The position numbers and the translations under genes are program-made. Below are positions 1-11,600 of a stretch of 64,000 nucleotides of DNA, in pieces; the stretch's first letter is position 1; each line of letters opens with the position of its first letter. The stretch is from contig NC_071333.1 of the NCBI RefSeq assembly GCF_010183535.1, positions 2,480,001 through 2,544,000 of the forward strand. Direction: 5' to 3'. This DNA comes from Caenorhabditis remanei. Lineage: Eukaryota; Nematoda; Chromadorea; Rhabditida; Rhabditidae. The notes under the pieces were generated by a model. That model saw nothing but the letters and a program-made list of their open reading frames with translations. It was not told the DNA's origin and made no database searches.

Positions 1-427
1 AAAAAAGGTCCCATTCATCAGAACTTGAAATAATTAAATTCTTTATCATATGAGTCAGAAAATTTCAAAAAAAAATTGGCTGAACCTTTTTTGAGTTTTC
101 GAGCTATCGTAATGATTTTTCGCTCATTCGATAGACAATAACACTGACTTCAAAAACTTCTCTCTGATTTTGAGCATTGGCCAAAAAACATAACCTCCTG
201 TTTTGAAAGTCGTCAGTGTGAGGTAACGATAATGAAAAGCCAAATTTCGAAAATCGGAGATGGAGCCTCCTGCGTACTCCTTACTCCTATGTCTATATAC
301 GTGTTTAAATAAAGGTCGAGCGTTTGAGTTACTGGAGTTATTTCAGTTGTTATTGAAAGTTTCAGATTTTACACGTACCCCCTATACTTTAAATTTTTAT
401 CAAATAATTAGACCAATGGCCAAATGA

Positions 428-1197
428 TGATGTCCTTCGGTAGAGACGCTCAGCTTCCAGCCTTCATGACTAGAAATGGGTTACTGTAGTCTCGATAAAA
501 ATCATTGAAAACATTAGACAGGTCTTTTTCATCACTTTTGTAGTTGACATCTTTTTTCTATATTTGGAGGGGAAAGAGATAGAGATGCCTAACTTTCAGC
601 CTTTATGGCTAGAAATAGGCAGAAGTACAAAACACAGCGAAAAGCGAATTTTTGGATGATATTATTGTTTTTTTTTCTGTACAATAGTGGTGAAGGAGAC
701 ATCTCCAATGTTTTGTGGCCAAATGATGATGTCCTACGGTAGAGACGCTCAACTTCCAGCCTTTTTAACCAGAAATGGGTTACTGTAGTCTCGATAAAAA
801 TTATTCAAAACATTAGACAGGTCTTTTTCATCACTTTTGTAGTTGACATCTTTTTTCTATATTTGGAGGGGAAAGAGATGGAGACTCTTCATTTCCAGCC
901 TTTATGACTAGAAATGGATTACTGTAGATGTGATGAGAATAATTCCTAAACATTGGAGATGTCTCCTTCATAATTTTTATAATTGACACCTTTTACCTAG
1001 TTCTGAAGGGAAATGAGATAAAGACTCTACACTTCCAGCCTTTATGACTAGAAATGGCTTACTGTAGTTCTTCAAAAAATGAATTAAGAACATTGCACAT
1101 ACCTCCTTCATTATTCTTGTAATTGACATCTTTTTCTATTTCTGGAGGGAAAAGAGATAGAGACGCTTAACTTTCAGCCTTTATGACAAGAAATGGA
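428..1197. repeat. Tandem repeat, about 140-bp unit, six copies
   Basis: The phrase CTTCCAGCCTTTATGACTAG recurs near 456, 595, 756, 894, 1037 and 1176, a spacing of 138-161 bp. Between these anchors the units share ATTAGACAGGTCT, GTAGTTGACATCTTTTT and GGAGGGGAAAGAGATAGAGA blocks. Copies differ by scattered substitutions and by one longer unit carrying a poly-T stretch near 670. No reading frame is kept across units. Bases 1-427 hold no gene or structure that I can recognise. Confidence 0.85.
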
Positions 1198-1389
1198 AAC
1201 TCAAAAGTAAAAAAGATGTTTGCAGCAGATAACAAATAATTATTTTATTGAGGTCTTGATTATGGGATTTTTTGTTTCCTTCAATGTTTTCCCGGAATTT
1301 TGTTGTTCATTGATCTCTCTTGGCTCCTGCGAATCATGGCATATTAGAATCTAGTGAAAATAAATCAATAAGAACTGTAAGTTGGGATT

Positions 1390-3130
1390 ATGGATAATTA
1401 CCCCAAGTCCAGGTGCTCCCGTTTGTCCCGGATGTCCTGGAAATCCGTCCTTTCTTTAATGACCCTCGTGGTCCGACTGGTCCTGATATTAATTGTCATG
1501 GTTGCCCTGAAAGTCCTGGCAGTACAAATTGTCCTTTCTCTGAAGAAGGCCGTGGAAAAACTTTTTGTCTTTGTTGTCGCTGGGTATCAAAACTCTCCCT
1601 GAAATTAATGAATATTCAAACTAATACCTTTATGAGACAAAGTGCGTTACCTTCAATCCTGGGATTCATGCAAGTCCGTCCTGTCCTGGATATCCTGGGG
1701 ATTGCTGATTTCTGAAAATCCTGGAAGTGTTCTTATTCTTTTTTTTCGGAAAGTCGTGGGGTTCTGAATTTCTGTCGCGTCCGCGCTGTTCTGGAAATCC
1801 TGGTGGTACGTCATTTTCTAGCGGCAGGTCCGGCTTCTTTTCAACCAAGAACTCCGTATAATTCGCGGACTGCTTTCATTCCCGGTACAAAGTCCCTCAC
1901 GTCTTCGCAATGCAAGCAGACCATCGTTATCATTAAATCTCAAGTTTCGTGGCCCTCCTGGTACTCCTGGCTTTCTCTTTGGTTTGTCCTTACAGGCCTG
2001 GGAATTCGGTCTCACCTGAAATTTGAGATAATGATCATCAAGCCCAGCTTGACTTTTTATACCTAACTCACGCTTGAATTCGGCAGTGAATCATTGATTT
2101 CTGGTTATTCTGGTGATCATGGCAGTGCTGGGGCTCCTGGCTCAACAAAATGTTTTGGTCTTGCTGGTACTTGTAGTCGATCAGCTTCTGGAAGTCCGTC
2201 TCTTCTGGAAGTGTCCGAGAATCCCGATAGTCCTGGAAAACTCGCTCACACTGCAGTTTGACTGATCTCCTTCCATTGGTTTCGGTATCTAATGCTCTGA
2301 AAACCGTAGTTTCAACGACCATTTATCAGAGTTCGAGTTTTCTAATAGTGATTTACATTGAAAAAAAAAGCGAAATTCCATAAATTTTTGCAGTTTGTGG
2401 TTAGTGGTTACTGATTTGGCTCTCCTCAACACATTTTGATAGAAATGGTTCAATTTTAATAGGTTTGTGGTATTTCCACATATTTTTGGTAAGAAACATT
2501 TATTTACCTTCTGAAAATTACAATTCGCCAATTTGGAATCCTGGTGGTTCTTGATTCCTGACATTCACTTCTCTCCGTGGAGGTCAGGAGCTTCTACCGG
2601 AGTTGGAAGTCCTTTCTCTCCTGGCTCCTTGTTATCAGTCAGCTCTTGGGACTCCATATCTCCCAGAATGACCTGGAACACCCTCCAGGAATCCTGGTTC
2701 TCCCTTTGTCAACGGGAAATCTGGACGGCCGTCTCTTCCTGGCGCGGGAAAACCGTTCTCTCCACGTTTTCCTAAAATTGCGTTATTTCCTGGGCTTCTC
2801 TTTGCTCTCCAGGTTTTCTTTGTACTCCTTCATTTTTTGGGTGTCCGGATGGTCCGTCTGGTCCACTGAAACCTGTCTGTCCTGGAATTCCTGGTGGCCT
2901 ATCGAGTCTTCGCATTTCTTCTCTCCGCGGAGTTCGACATGGTTTAGTGGTTTTGCTAATCCTGGTGTCCGTCTCTTACTGGATATCTTAAAAGTCCTGG
3001 TTGTCTAGGTCCTCTGAGTTCTCTCTTGAAACTTGGAATTCCAAAAGAGTCCAACTCGTCCTGGAATTGTATGTCTTTGTTGTCCTGAATGTCTTGGAAA
3101 TCCAGATTCTTCCTGAAATAAAAAAATAAA
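1390..3130 (-). pseudogene. Decayed collagen-like sequence, oldest copy
   Basis: Read on the minus strand, this stretch gives short runs of Gly-X-Y triplets such as PGFPEQRG, PGYPGQDG and GIPGQTGFSGPDGPSG, but they jump between all three frames and are broken by stops. That is the signature of a collagen triple-helix gene that has lost its frame. Remnant splice sites survive, for example the minus-strand donor read from ACCTTCAATCC near 1650. The part at about 1385-1960 aligns by eye with 4785-5190 and 9997-10402, sharing the GGATAATT start, the CCAGGTGCTCC motif and the same intron edge, so it is an older duplicate of the cassette in the 5.2 kb repeats. Which collagen it came from cannot be told. 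No intact protein is possible from it. Confidence 0.7.
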
Positions 3131-3231
3131 AAAATATTCTCACTGAAATAATACAAATGTTTCAAATTTTCCAGCTGAAAAATCTGATTATCATACAAAC
3201 CTGGATGCTGGCTTTCTGCAAATGTTCAAAA

Positions 3232-3742
3232 TTACTGGTTGTTCTTGATTGTCCGGAATGCAGAAATCAACATTTCTATATCCGCTGGCTCGATCGGACC
3301 CACAATGACTGCGACTTTAGCAAGTGCATCAAACGATGATTGAGTGCTGAGATTCAGTCGGGGAACCAGAAAAAGTCCGACGACCATCTTGAAAAGACCC
3401 GTCTGCGGGTTCACCGCTTTAACGGAAACTCCCTAAAAGTAAACAATTAACAAAATCGCCCAAAAATTTTTATTTTTTTTTCAAAAAACTTCGAAAATTC
3501 GTTAAAACTCACCGTTTTCGAATGTGACGCTGGGATGACATCGATAACGTTGGCAATTTAGTCGTGGACCATCTCGTCATCACTCCCATCGGCTCTTTCG
3601 TGTTTCAGTATCTTTAAAAGTGCCGGCGACAAGATATACACTAATTACAAACGGTCGAATTGAGTCAAATCCTGGAGACTTGCGTAGAATCAACCGAATT
3701 CACCATGGAGACCGGCTTGTCGGAGGAAACGTTCCACTCCAC
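3232..3742 (-). pseudogene. Two broken exons of an unrecognised gene
   Basis: Two exon-like blocks lie on the minus strand. The upstream block (3742-3513) follows a TTTTCAG acceptor and ends at a good donor (ACG|GTGAG), but it carries in-frame stops and shifts frame at least twice, with pieces such as VSMVNSVDSTQV, ISVYLVAGTFKDTET and IANVIDVIPASHSKT. The downstream block (about 3433-3232) is open for 60 residues and includes VNPQTGLFKMVVGLF and VGPIEPADIEMLISAF. The two read like consecutive pieces of one protein. I do not recognise the family. The first block is also present in the second 5.2 kb copy (8954-8725), but the second block is not, because the duplication boundary falls between them. 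Confidence 0.45.
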
Positions 3743-4074
3743 TCTGAAAATTATAGAAAATACATTTTTGAAATTTTCATTCAAAAAAACCGTTTAAATT
3801 TCACTTTCAACTACATTACTACATAAAAAACTAGAAAAATTACCAATTTTATATAGATGAATTCAATTATTTTTTCGCTGTAGTCGAAAACTCAAAGTTA
3901 GATGAAAAATAGCAGGTGACGTTCGAGAAATTGGAGGATGACAATTGAAGTGTACCCAAACACCGCCGGCGCACACACTGCGGACTGTGCATTTTATTTG
4001 ACGCGCAAAAAATGTGACGCATTTACAGATGATGATTGTCAAAAGTAAGTCTGTTCCAGATTGTTGGCCAAAAA

Positions 4075-4220
4075 AGCGAGAGGTTCTAAAAAGGCTAGGA
4101 AACAAAATGCAACACAGGCACGCGGTTTTTGCAAGTTTTCCGCACACATCTCTAAAAGTCACGCTTTTTCAAGAGTATGTTTTTAAAAGATTAAAAAATT
4201 GGGACGAAAATTACATATTA
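4075..4220. repeat. Short repeat at the left edge of the collagen cassette
   Basis: The stretch with GGCACGCGGTTTTTGCAAG followed by CCGCACA and a CTTTTTCAA tail is matched in the same order and orientation, with more divergence, at about 5445-5590. The two bracket the collagen cassette at 4230-5230. The same arrangement recurs in copy 2 at 9287-9432 and 10657-10802. It may mark the ends of an older inserted or duplicated segment. Confidence 0.5.
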
Positions 4221-4229
4221 ACTTGATTA

Positions 4230-5230
4230 GCCCTCTGGACATCCGTCTTTGAATGTTCTTCCAGCTAGTTCTCCAGGAAGACATGGGGATCCCGGTTCCT
4301 GGTGTTTCCTGTCTACAGTCGTTTGCGCCCTGTCTTATCCTGGCAGTTCATCAAGTATTGGCATTTCCTTCCCTTCTTGGAATCCTGGAGCTCCTGGAAG
4401 ATCTGGAAGTCCCATCTATCCTATCATCACAAGGTTTTGGAGACTGGAGGTCCGTCAGCTCCTGGAAATCTTTTTCTTTCTGGATGACCTTTCTCTCCAG
4501 CGTATCCTAAAAATCCTGGTTCTCCTTTTGCTTCTGGGAAACCTGGAAGGCCTATTCTCTTTTGATTCCTGAAAGTCCCGGGAGTTCTGGTTGTTCTGGC
4601 AAACCGGCTCCTTCGAGTTTTCCATTGGGTGCTAGATTTCCTAGTTGTCCGTTTCTTTTTTGCATACCTAGAAAATTTTCTTCCCACGTTCCATAGAATT
4701 TCGTTGCTTCCTGAGTATCCGTTGACTTCAGCGAATCCTAGACGACCAGGATCTCCTGAATATAAATTGATGAGAACTGTGACTGTGGATTTTGGATAAT
4801 TGCTCCAAAAAACTGGTGCCCCTGGACGTCCGTTAAGTCCAAAGTCTCCTTTTTGTTCTGGAAACCCTGGAAATCCATCCATTCTTTAAAGGCCAGGTGC
4901 TCCTGGTGGTTCGACTGGTCCAAGAATTGATTGGTTTTGTTGTCCCGTCCCGAAAATCCTGGGAGTACAGATTATCCCTTCCATCCAAAAATTCCTGGAA
5001 GAAATTCTTGTCCTGGTTGTCCTGTAATCCCAAAACAAATGAATACTGAAACCAAAATCTTTATAAGACGAAGTGTATTACCTTCAATTGGGGGACTTCT
5101 GGAAGTCCGTTTTGTCCTGTGTATAATGGTTATTCGTTGAGTTAAAGGAATCCTGGAAGCATTCCCTTTTTTCCGGAAACAGTGCAGATGAAAACCGTTT
5201 GGTTTATGAAAATCCAAATTCCTGGGATTC
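4230..5230 (-). pseudogene. Collagen cassette remnant in duplication copy 1
   Basis: The minus strand holds Gly-X-Y repeats in short pieces: DGFPGFPEQKGDFGLNGRPG, GDPGRLGF, GLPGFPEAKGEPGFLG and RFPGADGPP. A 151-codon open frame covers 4882-4427, but collagen triplets in it are interrupted by non-collagen stretches (for example EILWNVGRKFSRYAKKK) that make sense only if the frame slipped there. A donor-like edge remains at the ACCTTCAATTG near 5080. No cysteine-knot or other terminal domain is visible and no start codon or signal peptide belongs to it, so I call it a pseudogene fragment. Confidence 0.7.
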
Positions 5231-7539
5231 CGACGTTTTCTGAAATTTGATGTAATGATTATTAGACTTACGAAATCTTGTAATGTTTATTTATTCATTT
5301 ATATTTCTGAGACTTTTACGTGGTTTCTGGCATAAAAAATCAGCTTACCTTTTGAATTTTCTTTTTTTAATATCAAAATCATCATAATTAGGTAGTTTGA
5401 ACACGATATTAACAAGAACAAACACGTCAGAGATTCAAAAGAGGCGTAGCAGAAGAAACGCAACGCGGGCACGCGGTTTTTGCAAGGTTGCCGCACAGTT
5501 ACCGCAAAGTGTGCTTTTTCAAATGGATGTTTTTAGGAGATGGGAGATAAATCATTTGGAACAAAACTTACCTATTAGAGTTTTGACTGGCTATCATAAA
5601 TGTTAGACAATGCGATTATAGTAGACATGGCCAGTTATCACGCGATTACATCAGTTGTTCTGCATCGAAAATTCTTAGATGGTAGTAGGAGTTCTGGAAA
5701 AATGAATATTAGAATCCATAGCAAGTTTCTTTTTTTTATTCGAAGCAAACAAAAAATAGTTCATAGAAAAAGTGAGAAAGTATTCACCTGTGTGGATTTT
5801 ATTGATTCTGTCCAGTAGTGGAAAAAGAGCCGAAAGAAGAGAAAAAGGGGAAAGAAGAGAGAGGCACGTGGTCTCCCGCTGTGCGATAGTCCCAAAAAAA
5901 GTCTACGTCTCCGTCTTTCCTCGTCTATTTCTTTCAAGGTCATTTGAATAGATGTCGCAAAGAGCAAGAACGCATCGTATAGACGACAGATGACTTTCCG
6001 TCGGTGTTGAGAAAACGTGTGGTGGTTTGTTATTGGAGAAGACAGATGGCGGAATGTGTCATTGAGAATCAGACGAAACAGAAATGAGGGGTCAATTTTT
6101 TGATTCAAAAGACCTCAGATGGTATTCTGTAAAAAATTATTGGTTTTTGCTATAAACTGAAGAAATGTGGAAAAGGAAACGAAAAAGGAGTTGGAAAATG
6201 TCGAAACAACGGTAGGGCCAATTAATGAAACTAAAGTAGTAGGTTCCTCTGTGAGGATAATGTGTCCCATATAATTTGAAACTAGTTTTTGAAAAATCGT
6301 ACCGTGTCGGGCAGCTAAACTTTCTCTTTGTTTGGCCGGTATAAAAACTGTAGTTTTTTTCAAATTTAAAAACAAAAATGTTCAAATTATGATAAACATT
6401 CAGCTTTTTATTGAATTCTATGCTATTAGTTGAAAACTAGACTTTTTTAAGCAAAAAAGTTTAAATGTTGGTTAGAAACATGTTTTTGTATCAAAGCGGG
6501 CAGAGAAATATACCGGATTTGGTTCGGCCCATCCCGTGACAGCTTTGGTTCAAATGTGAGGTATGTGTGACCTTGAATATTTTTTCAGCATATTCATTAT
6601 ACTTTTATACTTTGAAAGAAGAATAACAATTTACTAAAAAAATTTGTATTCTGTTATCAGGCTTATTTATATGTAGTATTTTTTGTATTTTATAACTTGT
6701 TTATTTACACCGACCAACCCATTTCTTCAAGTGGAAAAAATGAATTTCGCCTCTTTCTTGCCATGAGTGAGAAGAAGGCAGAAGAAATAGTTAGATGGTC
6801 AAAACTTGCCTGTCCGCATTTACGAGAAGTTATGTACCAACATCAATCGAGGTCGGCGACGGGGTACGAGAGTACGGAGACACAGAGAGTAGGAGATATG
6901 CAAAAGTAGAGAAATGAAGAAACGAGGGAAGAACGTGGGTACTGTTTTAGAAGATTATTTGTTTCTAGTTATGATGGAGAAGAAATAAAGAATTTATAAA
7001 GACTGAAAATGTGTTGCTCATGTTGAGAGGAAAAAAGATAGAAGCTGGAAAATAAAACGGATAATTTTTTCTTTTTTTTGCTAACTGCATGATAAAGGAA
7101 ATTGAGTCTCATTTAAAAAAAATAAAGATGAATTTCATTCTAGATATATAATAGAGGAAAGGTGTAAGAAGAGCATCTCAGAAACATTGAAGCAATACGT
7201 AAAAAGTTTTAGAAGAAAAGGAGACGTGTTGGCAGCGAGCGGAGTGACCGCTGCTCAGCTTCTTTTTTTTTAATTGTTGGTCACTCGGAGCATGTGGTCG
7301 TTTGGTGGTTGAAAAAAAAGACTTTGGTCAAAAAACACTTGACTCGGCAAAGAATATGAAGACACAATTGACTTGACGTGGGGGTCTGAAATTGGATCAA
7401 AATTCACAAGCTTCTCGGAAAAAAACTTTTTTGAAAGTTTTAGAAATCGAACAAGAAAACGTGTAACAGAAGTACATGAAAAAACAAGAATATTGTAAGC
7501 AATAAAGGGGAAAGTGAGAAAAATAGTGTGATCCCGATC

Positions 7540-7790
7540 CTACAGAACTCCTGATCCAATTCCAACTACTTTTCAGGAATTCAGGATTTTTTCCAACTAC
7601 AGTGCTCCCCTCTCCTGTTCCTAAAGTTCCCTAAATTCTAATTTTATAAACTTTTCCAACTACAGTAGAGGAGCTTTAAGATCGTAAGAGAGGGATACTG
7701 TTGTTTGAAGAAATCCTAAATTCAGGATTGGGGTTACTGTAGGATCGGAAGAGGGGGGTACTGTACTTTGAAAAGATCCAAATGTTGAAC
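7540..7790. repeat. ACTACAGTA-type dispersed repeat (copy 1)
   Basis: Several degenerate copies of a unit of the form TTCAGGATT..CCAACTACAGTG and its reverse complement (GATCGG..TACTGTAG) are packed together. The same family appears at 12750-13000 (copy 2), 19235-19560, 42420-42740 and 63465-63650. It has no coding content. Confidence 0.7.
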
Positions 7791-8427
7791 TTCCATGTGA
7801 AAAAGCTTGACCTTATGAAAAGTTTGAGAGCTCATAACTCGGTGCGCAAAGACGTTTACCCGGTCTGCTAAACTTCCCGTAGTCGAAAATACCTATGACC
7901 AAATTTATAGGTTGCGGAATATTTAAAAATATAATAATATTTGAACGTATCAAATGTTGGTTATCAGAAATAATAAAAAAACTTAACAACTTAACAAAAA
8001 ATATTCATAAAAACAAAACAGAAAATTGCGGAGTTCATTCAATCAAAAACAAAGAATAAGAAGAATGAGTCACAACCGACTATACCATGTCTCCTTCTCC
8101 TCACGCCACAAATCGATTGCCAGTGATTCGAAAGCGTTCTCCGCCCGAAATTTCCAATTCTTTCAGGTTTTTCTTCTCAATTTTCCTGATTCAAATTTTT
8201 TCATTTTAACTTTTTTTTTCGAATGCCGGAATTTTTATAATTATTTCAAGAACCATCTGCGTTCAGCTAATGTTTCCTCGCCTGGTCATCTTTTGTTTCA
8301 AATTATTGTATTTTTCTGAAAATGTTTCTAAAACGGGTTTTCTGTTGCATTTTTCAGAATTCATCTTTTTAAAACATGTTTATTTATCATTAAAAGATTT
8401 TACCACAAAAAATACAGCAAAACAGAG

Positions 8428-8520
8428 TTTGGAATGTCGTTGATTCTCCGAAATTTTCCGAAATTCTCCAAAATTTACCGAAATTTTCCGAAATTCTTCG
8501 AGATTCTTCGACTTTTTCAC
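8428..8520. repeat. CCGAAATTTT minirepeat
   Basis: About eight imperfect copies of a 10-12 bp CCGAAATTTT/CCGAAATTCT unit in tandem. The same array is at 13638-13730 in the second 5.2 kb copy. Short ORFs on both strands here are by-products of the repeat. Confidence 0.75.
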
Positions 8521-8682
8521 GGAGAAATTATCCAAAAAAGGAATCGGAGAAGTCGGATATCCGATTATTTGACTCCGAACAAGCCGGATCATGAAACATT
8601 CTCAAAACTGATCATTTTCAACTAAAACGGCCAAACTCCGGAACATTTAGACCGGTACTGTAGCTTGTTTTTTTTTTTCAAA

Positions 8683-11600
8683 AATTTTTTTTTCAAAAAA
8701 CTTCGAAAATTCGTTAAAACTCACCGTTTTCGAATGTGACGCTGGGATGACATCGATGACGTTGGCAATTTAGTCGTGGACCATCTCGTCATCACTCCCA
8801 TCGGCTCTTTCGTGTTTCAGTATCTTTAAAAGTGCCGGCGACAAGATATACACTAATTACAAACGGTCGAATTGAGTCAAATCCTGGAGACTTGCGTAGA
8901 ATCAACCGAATTCACCATGGAGACCGGCTTGTCGGAGGAAACGTTCCACTCCACTCTGAAAATTATAGAAAATACATTTTTGAAATTTTCATTCAAAAAA
9001 ACCGTTTAAATTTCACTTTCAACTACATTACTACATAAAAAACTAGAAAAATTACCAATTTTATATAGATGAATTCAATTATTTTTTCGCTGTAGTCGAA
9101 AACTCAAAGTTAGATGAAAAATAGCAGGTGACGTTCGAGAAATTGGAGGATGACAATTGAAGTGTACCCAAACACCGCCGGCGCACACACTGCGGACTGT
9201 GCATTTTATTTGACGCGCAAAAAATGTGACGCATTTACAGATGATGATTGTCAAAAGTAAGTCTGTTCCAGATTGTTGGCCAAAAAAGCGAGAGGTTCTA
9301 AAAAGGCTAGGAAACAAAATGCAACACAGGCACGCGGTTTTTGCAAGTTTTCCGCACACATCTCTAAAAGTCACGCTTTTTCAAGAGTATGTTTTTAAAA
9401 GATTAAAAAATTGGGACGAAAATTACATATTAACTTGATTAGCCCTCTGGACATCCGTCTTTGAATGTTCTTCCAGCTAGTTCTCCAGGAAGACATGGGG
9501 ATCCCGGTTCCTGGTGTTTCCTGTCTACAGTCGTTTGCGCCCTGTCTTATCCTGGCAGTTCATCAAGTATTGGCATTTCCTTCCCTTCTTGGAATCCTGG
9601 AGCTCCTGGAAGATCTGGAAGTCCCATCTATCCTATCATCACAAGGTTTTGGAGACTGGAGGTCCGTCAGCTCCTGGAAATCTTTTTCTTTCTGGATGAC
9701 CTTTCTCTCCAGCGTATCCTAAAAATCCTGGTTCTCCTTTTGCTTCTGGGAAACCTGGAAGGCCTATTCTCTTTTGATTCCTGAAAGTCCCGGGAGTTCT
9801 GGTTGTTCTGGCAAACCGGCTCCTTCGAGTTTTCCATTGGGTGCTAGATTTCCTAGTTGTCCGTTTCTTTTTTGCATACCTAGAAAATTTTCTTCCCACG
9901 TTCCATAGAATTTCGTTGCTTCCTGAGTATCCGTTGACTTCAGCGAATCCTAGACGACCAGGATCTCCTGAATATAAATTGATGAGAACTGTGACTGTGG
10001 ATTTTGGATAATTGCTCCAAAAAACTGGTGCCCCTGGACGTCCGTTAAGTCCAAAGTCTCCTTTTTGTTCTGGAAACCCTGGAAATCCATCCATTCTTTA
10101 AAGGCCAGGTGCTCCTGGTGGTTCGACTGGTCCAAGAATTGATTGGTTTTGTTGTCCCGTCCCGAAAATCCTGGGAGTACAGATTATCCCTTCCATCCAA
10201 AAATTCCTGGAAGAAATTCTTGTCCTGGTTGTCCTGTAATCCCAAAACAAATGAATACTGAAACCAAAATCTTTATAAGACGAAGTGTATTACCTTCAAT
10301 TGGGGGACTTCTGGAAGTCCGTTTTGTCCTGTGTATAATGGTTATTCGTTGAGTTAAAGGAATCCTGGAAGCATTCCCTTTTTTCCGGAAACAGTGCAGA
10401 TGAAAACCGTTTGGTTTATGAAAATCCAAATTCCTGGGATTCCGACGTTTTCTGAAATTTGATGTAATGATTATTAGACTTACGAAATCTTGTAATGTTT
10501 ATTTATTCATTTATATTTCTGAGACTTTTACGTGGTTTCTGGCATAAAAAATCAGCTTACCTTTTGAATTTTCTTTTTTTAATATCAAAATCATCATAAT
10601 TAGGTAGTTTGAACACGATATTAACAAGAACAAACACGTCAGAGATTCAAAAGAGGCGTAGCAGAAGAAACGCAACGCGGGCACGCGGTTTTTGCAAGGT
10701 TGCCGCACAGTTACCGCAAAGTGTGCTTTTTCAAATGGATGTTTTTAGGAGATGGGAGATAAATCATTTGGAACAAAACTTACCTATTAGAGTTTTGACT
10801 GGCTATCATAAATGTTAGACAATGCGATTATAGTAGACATGGCCAGTTATCACGCGATTACATCAGTTGTTCTGCATCGAAAATTCTTAGATGGTAGTAG
10901 GAGTTCTGGAAAAATGAATATTAGAATCCATAGCAAGTTTCTTTTTTTTATTCGAAGCAAACAAAAAATAGTTCATAGAAAAAGTGAGAAAGTATTCACC
11001 TGTGTGGATTTTATTGATTCTGTCCAGTAGTGGAAAAAGAGCCGAAAGAAGAGAAAAAGGGGAAAGAAGAGAGAGGCACGTGGTCTCCCGCTGTGCGATA
11101 GTCCCAAAAAAGTCTACGTCTCCGTCTTTCCTCGTCTATTTCTTTCAAGGTCATTTGAATAGATGTCGCAAAGAGCAAGAACGCATCGTATAGACGACAG
11201 ATGACTTTCCGTCGGTGTTGAGAAAACGTGTGGTGGTTTGTTATTGGAGAAGACAGATGGCGGAATGTGTCATTGAGAATCAGACGAAACAGAAATGAGG
11301 GGTCAATTTTTTGATTCAAAAGACCTCAGATGGTATTCTGTAAAAAATTATTGGTTTTTGCTATAAACTGAAGAAATGTGGAAAAGGAAACGAAAAAGGA
11401 GTTGGAAAATGTCGAAACAACGGTAGGGCCAATTAATGAAACTAAAGTAGTAGGTTCCTCTGTGAGGATAATGTGTCCCATATAATTTGAAACTAGTTTT
11501 TGAAAAATCGTACCGTGTCGGGCAGCTAAACTTTCTCTTTGTTTGGCCGGTATAAAAACTGTAGTTTTTTTCAAATTTAAAAACAAAAATGTTCAAATTA

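Larger units (their letters stand above)
3471..8667. repeat. 5.2 kb tandem duplication, copy 1
   Basis: From the poly-T/TCAAAAAACTTCG start to ACCGGTACTGTAGCTTG, this stretch is repeated base for base, about 5212 bp further on. I saw one substitution (near 3546 versus 8758: CGATAACG versus CGATGACG) and about four single-base indels, all in homopolymers. The unit contains one broken exon, one collagen cassette and otherwise non-coding DNA: 5600-8420 holds no gene I can support, only short unrelated ORFs. A poly-T tract of about 16 bp separates the two copies. Confidence 0.95.

Noticed and set aside
5761..6385. Minus-strand ORFs of 82-115 codons in the 5.2 kb unit
   Set aside because: The first is disrupted by a one-base difference in copy 2, there are no splice partners or domains, and the amino-acid composition follows the AT-rich DNA.
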